This document shows positions 45,574 to 53,003 of a DNA stretch of 64,000 bases, piece by piece. Source of the stretch: Candidatus Laterigemmans baculatus (GTDB lineage: Bacteria; Planctomycetota; Planctomycetia; Pirellulales; Pirellulaceae); NCBI RefSeq assembly GCF_010367455.1, contig NZ_WRPR01000033.1:1-64000 (forward strand). The letters are read 5' to 3'. Made by a program: the position numbers and the translations under genes. Below the pieces are notes generated by a model that made no database searches, was not told the DNA's origin, and worked only from the letters and a program-made list of their open reading frames with translations. The first letter of the stretch is position 1. The number at the start of each line of letters is the position of its first letter.

Positions 45574-46963
45574 AGTCGCGGATGAAAAACCCAAGCACGG
45601 CTCCGGCCAGCAAAGCCAGCGGAATCGCGACCGACAGACTGACGGCGACCCGCGTCCACACGCTCCGCCCGCTGAGTCCCGGCGCGCTGCTCCAGTTGGG
45701 CGGATAAAAAGTCTCCGTCGGCGCCGCATCCCACATCGGCATCGCGTGGGCCGGACCGTCGACGATCGTTCCCTGGTCGCTCGACTGCGAGCGCTCCGTG
45801 TCGTGCGACGAATCGCCGTCGAGGGCGGCCGAAGAGCCTTGCGGCAATGGGGGGCCGGCATCTTCGGCAGGCGGTGGCGGTGCAGTCCAGGCGCGCGGAG
45901 TCAGCGGCCGGGCGATCGGCTCAGAGAGCGATGCTGCCCAAGGTTCCAATCGCTCCGCCACTTCGGCCGCCGAGCCGATCCGCCGGGCCGGATCCTTGTC
46001 CATCATGTCGGCGATCAGCTCGACGAACTCCTCGCTCGTCTCGGGAGCGAATTTGCGCGGGTGCCAGGGCGTGTCCTCGCAGTGGCGGCGGCATTTCGAC
46101 GCCACGTCGCCGCCCGGGTAGGGAACTTTGCCGCAGATCGTGTAGTAGAGGGTGCAGCCGAGCGAATAGATGTCCGAAGCGGGGCCCACTTCGCGGGGGC
46201 TGCGGATCTGTTCGGGAGAGAGGAAGTCGGCCGTGCCCACGATCTTGCCAGCCCGCGGATCGTCGCCGAGGGCCGTCGCCCAAGCGGCCAGTCCGACGTC
46301 GGACACCTTGGCCACGCCATCGGGGCGAACCAAAATGTTGCCCGGCTTCACGTCGCGGTGGATCAGCCCTTGCTCATGCGCGTAGGCGAGCCCCAAAGCG
46401 GCTTGCATGACGATCGCCGCCGCTTCCTCGACCGGCAGCATGCCCCGGCTTCGCACCAACCGCCGAAGGTCGGTTCCCGGCACGTACTCGGTGACCAGGA
46501 AATGGACGTTGCCGTCTCGCCCGGCGTCGAACGCCCGAACCAAATACTGGCAATCGAGTCCCGCCTGCAGACGAATCTCTCGCAGGAAACTTTCGCGGGC
46601 CTCCTCGGTGGCTTTCTCCAGCGGCAGCACCTTCACCGCGCACTGCCGCCCCATCACGTTGTGCACCGCTTTGAAGACCTGCCCCATGCCTCCTTGCCCG
46701 ATCCAGTCGGTGATCAGGTAGGGACCGAGGTTCAGTTTCGTCCGGCCGCCGCGGAGCTGGGCGCACTGGTAAGGAGTCAGGGTCCCGCTCCGCACCAGCC
46801 AGCGGCCGATCGCTTCGTCCGAGCCGTGCCGAGTTTCTTCGACCGCTTCGGTCCACTGTTCGGCCGTTACCAATCCGCTGCGAAGAGCCGCTGCGTGAAA
46901 GGTCGAGTGCGCCTTGGCGGCTGGCGATTTCGAGTCGCGTGAGCTGGTCGAACGCTGTGCCAC
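45563..46963 (-). CDS. Ser/Thr protein kinase with C-terminal membrane helix
   Basis: A 466-residue Hanks-type kinase common in planctomycetes. The N-terminal 60 residues form a small domain (EQWTEAVEETRHGSDEAIGRW and SGTLTPYQCAQLRGG) seen before kinase domains in this phylum. The kinase has GQGGMGQVFKAVH (Gly loop, about 85), AVKVLPLE (Lys), HRDVKPGNILV (catalytic Asp about 203) and SDVGLAAW, so the usual DFG is DVG. The APE-like element is SPEQI. A Pro-rich linker leads to a single C-terminal helix (VAVSLSVAIPLALLAGAVLG). The frame opens to a TTG at 47167 inside a repeat; GTG 46963 is preferred. It overlaps the SBF gene's end by 11 bases on the other strand. Confidence 0.86.
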   Translation of the reverse strand: MAQRSTSSRDSKSPAAKAHSTFHAAALRSGLVTAEQWTEAVEETRHGSDEAIGRWLVRSGTLTPYQCAQLRGGRTKLNLGPYLITDWIGQGGMGQVFKAVHNVMGRQCAVKVLPLEKATEEARESFLREIRLQAGLDCQYLVRAFDAGRDGNVHFLVTEYVPGTDLRRLVRSRGMLPVEEAAAIVMQAALGLAYAHEQGLIHRDVKPGNILVRPDGVAKVSDVGLAAWATALGDDPRAGKIVGTADFLSPEQIRSPREVGPASDIYSLGCTLYYTICGKVPYPGGDVASKCRRHCEDTPWHPRKFAPETSEEFVELIADMMDKDPARRIGSAAEVAERLEPWAASLSEPIARPLTPRAWTAPPPPAEDAGPPLPQGSSAALDGDSSHDTERSQSSDQGTIVDGPAHAMPMWDAAPTETFYPPNWSSAPGLSGRSVWTRVAVSLSVAIPLALLAGAVLGFFIRDFIE

Positions 46964-47081
46964 AATCAAATTTCCGGCGGGCCTGCGGGCAAAATGAAAA
47001 AACGGAACTCCTTCACCAGTATAGCGCGCCAAACGGAAACTGGCCCACGCTTCTGCTGGGGGTGGGCAGGGATAGAATTGG

Positions 47082-47186
47082 CAACCACGAATCGCACGAA
47101 TTGCACGAATAGGGACAGGCAGCAGGATCGGAAGCGCCTTCCTTCCCACCTCTCTCCATTCGTCCAATTCGTGTGATTCGTGGTTG
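47082..47186. repeat. CACGAAT-type inverted repeat
   Basis: The left arm CAACCACGAATCGCACGAAT and the right arm ATTCGTGTGATTCGTGGTTG pair with few mismatches around about 65 bases. It lies upstream of the kinase gene. Confidence 0.8.
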
Positions 47187-47255
47187 TTCCTCCTCCATGC
47201 CCTCCCCCGCTCTTTTGAGCCGCAGGCGCTAGCCTCTGTCAGAAAACCAGCTGAT

Positions 47256-47382
47256 ACCCTCCCCCCGGGAGGGTCGCGAGGAACGAGCGGGGAGGGTGAT
47301 GCGGGACGTAGAGCCTCGAGACGGCGATGTTCAGCTTGCCCTCCCCGGGCCTAAGAGCCCGACCCTCCCGGGGGGAGGGTAA
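47256..47382. repeat. CCCTCC/GGGAGG intergenic repeat (two hairpins)
   Basis: A module nearly identical in order to 1729-1856: CCCTCCCCCCGGGAGGGT, GCGAGGAACGAGCGGGGAGG, then CCCTCCCCGGGCCTAAGA and CCCTCCCGGGGGGAGGGT. It lies between a TGAGCCG left arm (47213) and a CGGCTCAGG right arm (47407), as if inserted in another repeat. Confidence 0.85.
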
Positions 47383-47410
47383 TGATCAAGTGGCGTTTTC
47401 TGCCGTCGGC

Positions 47411-50290
47411 TCAGGGGGTTACCGTGGCGAGCCGAATGCGGAGCTCGGTCGACTCGTGGCCGGCGAGCCGCAGGACTGCGGTATCCCCTTCGACCGATAC
47501 CGCCGGACCGCCGACGATTCGCTCGACCGCGGCGAGATCGCGAAACGCGCGGAGCCGCATCTGAACCGGTTTGCCCGAAGTCTCGACTGCGCGGAGCCGG
47601 AAGGTGCTCTCGTCCTCGCACTCCCAATCGGTCAGTGCGACCGAGCGAGCATCGACGTCGACCAGCCAGCCGCGAGCGGCTTCGGCTGGCGGAGTGGCCA
47701 AGGGAAGCACGAGCGGCGGAACAATCTGGTGGCGAGCAGCCCGCACCGGCGAAGGGACGTCGAACCCGTACGCCAGTCGGAATCGCTCGCTCGTTTCACC
47801 CGCGACCCGCAGCAGCGTGTCGAGCCGTTGCCTGCCGACCCGCCGATGGGCCGGCAAGCCAAACCCGCAGACCTGCAGCTTGCGATCCCCCTCGTCGACG
47901 AACACCCCGAGCGGCGCTTCGATCCGCCGGCCGCTGGTCCGCAGGCGTTTGTCGCGGACCAGCGGACGGACCGAGAGGGCGTCGGAGGCCCACGCGGCTC
48001 GCCCGGCGATGTAGCTCCGCCAGGGATCGCTGCCGAGCGGCTCGCAGCCGCGCAGCTCGACGTCGACCAGCAGCCAGCGCGAACCGCGTTGGAGCGAGTA
48101 GCGGACGGTGAATTCAGCCACCGAGCGATCCTCCACCCGCAGCTCGCCGCTCGCTTCGATCACTCCCTCGGACGTATCGGCAAAGCGGACGCGGAGGGAC
48201 CGGCAGTGCATGCTCGAATAGCCCTCGCCCGGTCCTCCGGCGTCGAACCGTGCCAACTGCCAGGAGAACCGGTTGCCGCGCTGGGCGCCGGCGTGGACCG
48301 CCGCAATCCCGCCCGACGCGGCATCGATCGCAACGTCAAGGAACTCGTTCGAGAGCGCCTGGCCGGAGGCGAGCGGTTGGGGTTTGCGGAACAGGTTGCG
48401 GAGCCGAAACGGCGCGCTCCGCGTGTTGTGGGGATCACCGACGATGGTCGTAAAGCCTTGCCCCGGCGTATCGACCGTGAGCACGCTCCGGCGGCCGCGG
48501 CGAGTGGCTCCAAACAGCCCCGGAGCATCGCTCGCCGGGGGCGGTCCCTCGATTTCCAGCGTGCTCCGCGCGGGCCCGCTGTGAGGATTGAGAACGACCG
48601 CCGCGGAGCTCGCCGCCGCGGCGCTCGGGTCGAGCCCGATCGCTTCGGCCAGCCGGCGGGCGTGTCGCTGCAAGTCGGGCGAAGGCAAGCCGCCCGAACC
48701 CGAACCTCCGCTCGTGCTGGTGCTGGTGCTGGGGGCTTCGACGGCTTCGCGATGGCCCGAGACGAGCGTGGCCAGCGTTGCCAAGGTACTGCGGACTTCG
48801 GCTTCCAGTCCCGCGACGAATTCCCGGGCGACACCGCTGAGCGGATCGGCGGCGCCTTGGGTGACCGCTTGGGCCAGAGCGGCGCCGTCGGCCGTGACGC
48901 TGGGAAGCGTGCAGGTGTGGTAGGGACGCTCCCCTTCGGTGAAGTATTTGTCGAGAGTCCAAAACCGGCCGAGCGCCAATCCCCAGCGAGCCGCTCGCCG
49001 CAAGTCCTCCAGCTCGCACGAACCGCTCCCCGGCCAGCGGACCAGCAGCGCGGTGGCCACTTCGCCCCGGTCGGCTGCTTCGCCCATCCGCGGGCCGATC
49101 CCGAGGTACGACTGCGGCTGGTCGGCGTCGGTCGGTCGCGCCGTCAGGGCCTCGATCTCCGCTCCGCCCGATTGCCACATCAGTTTCGCTTCTTCCTGCG
49201 AGCCGACGCCGGCGGTGAAGTCGGAGGTGATGGCCCCCACGAACTTTTCCGGGACCAGCCAGGAAGGAAGGTCGCCCGGAATTCCCCCGCCGAGCCGCCC
49301 GAAAACTCGGGGGCGGATGCCGAGAGCTCGCTCGATCCGCTCGAGTCCTTCCCGCAGCCAGTGGGCGACTGCCGCTCCGGAGCGGGTTTCCAGCCGCGTC
49401 GCGTCGTCGGCCGCGCCGCCAGCGACGCTCAGCGTTCCGGCCCGATGCCGCTCGGCGATCCGCTCGGCGAGTTGGGGAGCTCTCTGGCGGATGTGTTCGG
49501 CGACCTGAGCCGAGAGCAGCAGGTTCAGCGGTTGGTCGCCGCGAAGCGCCTCCTCGAGCTCTTCCCCCACGGTCGACTCGGCCACCAGGACCAGATCGAT
49601 CAAGTGCGGATCGGCTGAAAAGTAGTGGTCGCGCTCCTCGGCCAGCAGATCGAAGGCCGCGTGCAGCGAGTCTTTGGCCGCGTCGCCTCGCCCGGCCACC
49701 CAAGCCGTCGCGGCGGCGACCGCGTGCTCGGCGAAGACGACTTGGTCCAGATTGCTGCTGTAGCGAAGCTGCCGCGTCATCAGCTGGACCTGCAGCATCG
49801 CAAAACCGAGGGCGAAGAAGTCGCCGACGGTCACCTCGCCCACCCGCTCGCAGCAGCCACCCTTACCGGGCGCAGACTCCTTGAGCGGCTGTGCAACATC
49901 GGCCGGGTTCGCCCCGTCGGCCGCCTGTGTCTCGTGGGCCGCCTGGGTCTCGTGGGCCAAGTAGTCGAGGATCGTCTGGACCGTGGCGGTCCGTGTGGTG
50001 GCGTGGATCCGCTTTGCTTCGGTGGCGTCGCCGAGCCGCTGCTCAAAGTCGCTCGGCAAGCGGCTTTCCGAAGCCGAGGGAACCAGCATCAGGCGGTGGT
50101 TCATGTCGACCGGCGGCGTATCGGCGCGGTTCCAAAGGGGAACTCCCTCGACCGCGGCGAGAATCCGCGGATGCCAGGGAGATGTCCAAGCCGCCAGCAA
50201 TCCCGCAGCCGCTTCATCGCGGAGGTGGGTGGGGAAGTCCTCCAGCGTGTGGCAGGGCAAAAAGACGCAGATTTCCTTGGGTATTGGCAT
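47411..50290 (-). CDS. Large GH38-superfamily-like protein
   Basis: A 959-residue soluble protein without a signal peptide or clear membrane helix. An N-terminal alpha/beta region (about 1-330) has PKEICVFLPCHTLEDFPTHL and ends with ALGIRPRVFGRLGGGIPGDL then a WLVPEKFVGAITSD segment, which resembles GH38/GH57-type barrel enzymes. A helical middle follows, and then a beta-rich C-terminal part (about 620-959) starting SNEFLDVAIDAASGGIAAVH, a pattern typical of the GH38 C-terminal domain. Alpha-mannosidase-like activity is possible, but no catalytic Asp motif is certain. The frame opens to 50374; ATG 50290 is preferred. Its stop codon lies in a repeat arm. The function remains unassigned. Confidence 0.5.
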   Translation of the reverse strand: MPIPKEICVFLPCHTLEDFPTHLRDEAAAGLLAAWTSPWHPRILAAVEGVPLWNRADTPPVDMNHRLMLVPSASESRLPSDFEQRLGDATEAKRIHATTRTATVQTILDYLAHETQAAHETQAADGANPADVAQPLKESAPGKGGCCERVGEVTVGDFFALGFAMLQVQLMTRQLRYSSNLDQVVFAEHAVAAATAWVAGRGDAAKDSLHAAFDLLAEERDHYFSADPHLIDLVLVAESTVGEELEEALRGDQPLNLLLSAQVAEHIRQRAPQLAERIAERHRAGTLSVAGGAADDATRLETRSGAAVAHWLREGLERIERALGIRPRVFGRLGGGIPGDLPSWLVPEKFVGAITSDFTAGVGSQEEAKLMWQSGGAEIEALTARPTDADQPQSYLGIGPRMGEAADRGEVATALLVRWPGSGSCELEDLRRAARWGLALGRFWTLDKYFTEGERPYHTCTLPSVTADGAALAQAVTQGAADPLSGVAREFVAGLEAEVRSTLATLATLVSGHREAVEAPSTSTSTSGGSGSGGLPSPDLQRHARRLAEAIGLDPSAAAASSAAVVLNPHSGPARSTLEIEGPPPASDAPGLFGATRRGRRSVLTVDTPGQGFTTIVGDPHNTRSAPFRLRNLFRKPQPLASGQALSNEFLDVAIDAASGGIAAVHAGAQRGNRFSWQLARFDAGGPGEGYSSMHCRSLRVRFADTSEGVIEASGELRVEDRSVAEFTVRYSLQRGSRWLLVDVELRGCEPLGSDPWRSYIAGRAAWASDALSVRPLVRDKRLRTSGRRIEAPLGVFVDEGDRKLQVCGFGLPAHRRVGRQRLDTLLRVAGETSERFRLAYGFDVPSPVRAARHQIVPPLVLPLATPPAEAARGWLVDVDARSVALTDWECEDESTFRLRAVETSGKPVQMRLRAFRDLAAVERIVGGPAVSVEGDTAVLRLAGHESTELRIRLATVTP

Positions 50291-50624
50291 CGCGAAGGAG
50301 AGGTTCGGGGTCTGCGGCGGGAAGCGTGGCGGGCGGGGAATTCCCTGGGCAAAAGCGAGAAAATTTGACAGCAACGGGCCCAGTTCATTAGATTACTACG
50401 AGGAACGCCAGCCAGAAACCTCGTCTAAACTTTCGTTCCCGCTATAAATACCTCGGATGGCTCGTCGGTGACGCGACGAGGCAGCGAGTTTTTCAGTCTT
50501 TTCCGCATTCATCTTCGCTCGCCTCCGCACCCCTGTGGATCGCAGAGCACGGGACGCTGCTCGAGGGCGTTTTCTTCGCCGCTTCAAGCGAAGGGGGCGT
50601 CCGATTTGAGGAACTGCAAAACCT
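50291..50624. other. Divergent promoter region upstream of pilus operon
   Basis: A 334-base space between the leftward GH38-like gene and the pilM-like gene. A TATAAA at 50443-50448, about 177 bases before the pilM start, is a candidate -10; the -35 is weak. No gene or RNA was recognised. Confidence 0.4.
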
Positions 50625-52874
50625 ATGGCAAATTCGAACGCCGTGTGGGGCATCGAGATCGGGCAATCGGCCCTCAAAGCTCTCCGTTGCCGCCTCGAGG
50701 GTGACGAGATCGTCGCCGATGCATTCGATTTCATTGAGTATCCGAAGATCCTCAGCCAGCCTGAGGCTGAGCCCGAGGAGCTGATTCGCGAGGCGCTTCG
50801 GAAATTTCTCGAACGCAACGAGACTCGCGGCGATCGGATTGCGATGAGCGTTCCCGGGCAGACCGGGTTGGCGAAGTTCTTCAAGCCGCCGCCGGTCGAA
50901 GCGAAGAAGATTGGCGATATCGTCAAATACGAGGCTCGCCAGCAGATCCCGTTCGATCTCGAGGACGTCGTCTGGGACTACCAGATGATGCCCGGCAGCA
51001 CGATCGAGGACGGCTACGCGCTGGAGACCGAGATCGGGCTGTTCGCGATGAAGCGCGAGCAGGCCTACCGGCAGCTCTCGCCATTCGACGACGTCGGGCT
51101 CGAGGTCGATCTGATCCAGCTCGCGCCGCTAGCAATGTACAACATGCTGGCCTACGACCGGATGCACGAGCGGCTCGACGGAGGCCGATTCGACGCGGAA
51201 AACCCGCCCCCGTCGAGCGTGATGCTGGCGCTCGGCACCGACTCGACCGACTTGATCGTCACCAACGGCTTTCGGATCTGGCAGCGAAGCATGCCGCTCG
51301 GCGGGAACCACTTCACCCGCCAGCTGACGAAAGACCTGAAGCTGACGTTTGCCAAGGCCGAGCATCTCAAGCGAAACGCGCGGCAGGCCGAGGACCCGAA
51401 ACTGGTCTTCCAGACGATGCGGCCGGTCTTCAACGACCTGGTGACCGAAGTCCAGCGTTCGGTGGGCTTCTTCAAAAGCATCAACAAGAAGGCCTCGATC
51501 GAACAGCTGCTGCTCGCCGGTAACACGGTCAAGCTCCCCGGGCTGTCGGCCTATCTCGGCAAAAACCTGGGTTACGAAGTCCATACGCTCGACCACTTCG
51601 AGCGGCTCGGCGGGACCGAAGTGATCGGGGCCCCGGCCTTCAAGGACAACATCTACAGCTACGGCGTGTGCTATGGGCTGTGCCTGCAAGCCCTCGGCCG
51701 CGGACCGCTGACGACCAGCCTCGTCCCGCAGGAAATCCTCACCGAGCGGATGATTCGGGCCAAAAAGCCGTGGGCCCTGGCCGCCGTCGCAGCGCTACTG
51801 GTCGGCTTGGCTGGCTACTACGGAATGGCACAGCGGAGTTGGGCCAAAGTCCATCCCGAGTTATGGGCTGGGGCTCAGGCAGCGGTCCAGCAGACCAAGA
51901 CCTACAGCGACAGCAAAAAGGACGTCGACAGCAAACAGCTGGCCCAGCTGACGTACTTGAAGCAGGTCGGTGAAGAGGTTTCGGGGAACGTTGAGCGACG
52001 GCTGCTGTGGCTCGAACTTCTCAAAGCGATCCACCAAAGCCTGCCGCGGACCGAGCTGGTCGACGGCGAAATGCCCTCGGTCAAGCAGTTGCCGCTGGAC
52101 GAGCGGGACGACATCTATATCACCTCGATCGACACCCAACGCGTCGAGGATGTGAAAGCGAGCTGGTTCACCCCCTCGGTCCAGGAAAAGTACAAGAAGG
52201 AGCTGCAGGACTGGTCGCGGGTCACCGGCAAACCGCTCCCGGAAGACTTTGCCGATGATCCCGGCCCCGAAGGCGAAGGCTGGATCATCACTCTGACCGG
52301 TTACCACTATCACAACCACCCGACGAAACATCGGGGCAACGAAGGGGGCGTTTACGTCCGCCGGACGTTGATGGATGAGCTGCTCGATGGGACCGTCCAA
52401 TTGCCGCTCAGCGATGGGACGACCGAAGTCTTCACGATGCGGGAGCTCGGCATCTCCTATCCCTTCCTGCTCGCTGACCCCTCGCCGGTGAAAACCAAAG
52501 TTCCTAACCCCGACTACGAGCCGCCGGCTTCCGGCGCGGGCTACGGCGGGATGGAAGGTATGATGCCTGGAATGGGAGGCATGGACATGCTCGGCATGGC
52601 TCCAGAGCCCGGGATGGAAGGTTTTGGTCCCTACGGCGGGGCCCCAGGAGGACGCGGGGCCAATGGCAAGAAGGACGACGAGGAACTGGTCTCGCCGACG
52701 CTGGAAGTCAGGAAGTTCAGCTTCGAATTCCAATTCTTCTGGCAGGAGAAGCCCCGCAGCGTGCGGCTCGAAGAGAAGCGGGCTCGCGAAGCGGCGGAAG
52801 CGGAAGCGGCCGAAGCCGAAGGCGAGGCGGATCCCGCCAGCGGCGACACGATGGCAATGAACGTTGGACCCTGA
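50625..52874 (+). CDS. pilM: Type IV pilus assembly protein PilM with C-terminal extension
   Basis: The first 350 or so residues are a PilM ASKHA-fold ATPase: AVWGIEIGQSALKALRC at the start, KYEARQQIPFDLEDVVWDYQ, and LGTDSTDLIVTN and LLAGNTVKLPGLSAYLGKNL further on. A single membrane helix follows (WALAAVAALLVGLAGYYG, about 385-405), then about 300 extra residues with coiled coil and a Gly/Met-rich part (for example MEGMMPGMGGMDMLGMAPEP, about 645-665), ending Ala/Glu-rich. Normal PilM is about 350 residues, so this looks like PilM with a PilN-like half. GAGGAA lies about 11 bases upstream of the ATG. It is the first of three rightward genes. The stop lies in a 14-base tandem repeat. Confidence 0.82.
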   Translation: MANSNAVWGIEIGQSALKALRCRLEGDEIVADAFDFIEYPKILSQPEAEPEELIREALRKFLERNETRGDRIAMSVPGQTGLAKFFKPPPVEAKKIGDIVKYEARQQIPFDLEDVVWDYQMMPGSTIEDGYALETEIGLFAMKREQAYRQLSPFDDVGLEVDLIQLAPLAMYNMLAYDRMHERLDGGRFDAENPPPSSVMLALGTDSTDLIVTNGFRIWQRSMPLGGNHFTRQLTKDLKLTFAKAEHLKRNARQAEDPKLVFQTMRPVFNDLVTEVQRSVGFFKSINKKASIEQLLLAGNTVKLPGLSAYLGKNLGYEVHTLDHFERLGGTEVIGAPAFKDNIYSYGVCYGLCLQALGRGPLTTSLVPQEILTERMIRAKKPWALAAVAALLVGLAGYYGMAQRSWAKVHPELWAGAQAAVQQTKTYSDSKKDVDSKQLAQLTYLKQVGEEVSGNVERRLLWLELLKAIHQSLPRTELVDGEMPSVKQLPLDERDDIYITSIDTQRVEDVKASWFTPSVQEKYKKELQDWSRVTGKPLPEDFADDPGPEGEGWIITLTGYHYHNHPTKHRGNEGGVYVRRTLMDELLDGTVQLPLSDGTTEVFTMRELGISYPFLLADPSPVKTKVPNPDYEPPASGAGYGGMEGMMPGMGGMDMLGMAPEPGMEGFGPYGGAPGGRGANGKKDDEELVSPTLEVRKFSFEFQFFWQEKPRSVRLEEKRAREAAEAEAAEAEGEADPASGDTMAMNVGP

Positions 52875-52907
52875 ACTGCGGACCCTGAACTGCGGACCCT
52901 GAACTGC
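52866..52907. repeat. 14-bp tandem repeat, 3 copies, over pilM stop
   Basis: Three exact units of GGACCCTGAACTGC. The pilM stop TGA (52872-52874) is in the first unit. Confidence 0.92.
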
Positions 52908-53003
52908 GGTCGGGTCCCTTCGCCCTTCGCCTCCACTCCCAGCGACACTCCGAACACCTGCGTCTCTTCCCCGTGGCGCTTCGCTCACGACGGTAAATAA
53001 GCG

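Larger units (their letters stand above)
46964..47410. other. Intergenic region filled with three repeat types
   Basis: This 447-base stretch between two leftward genes is almost all repeats: a CACGAAT inverted repeat (47082-47186), one arm of the TGAGCCG-CTAG family (47213-47236), a CCCTCC double hairpin (47256-47382) and the terminal arm that runs into the next gene's stop. No gene or tRNA was seen. Confidence 0.6.

Noticed and set aside
47013-47198. N-terminal extension of the Ser/Thr kinase or a small gene in the CACGAAT repeat
   Set aside because: The frames lie in a repeat found as an inverted pair, so the open frame is a by-product; GTG 46963 gives a normal kinase start.
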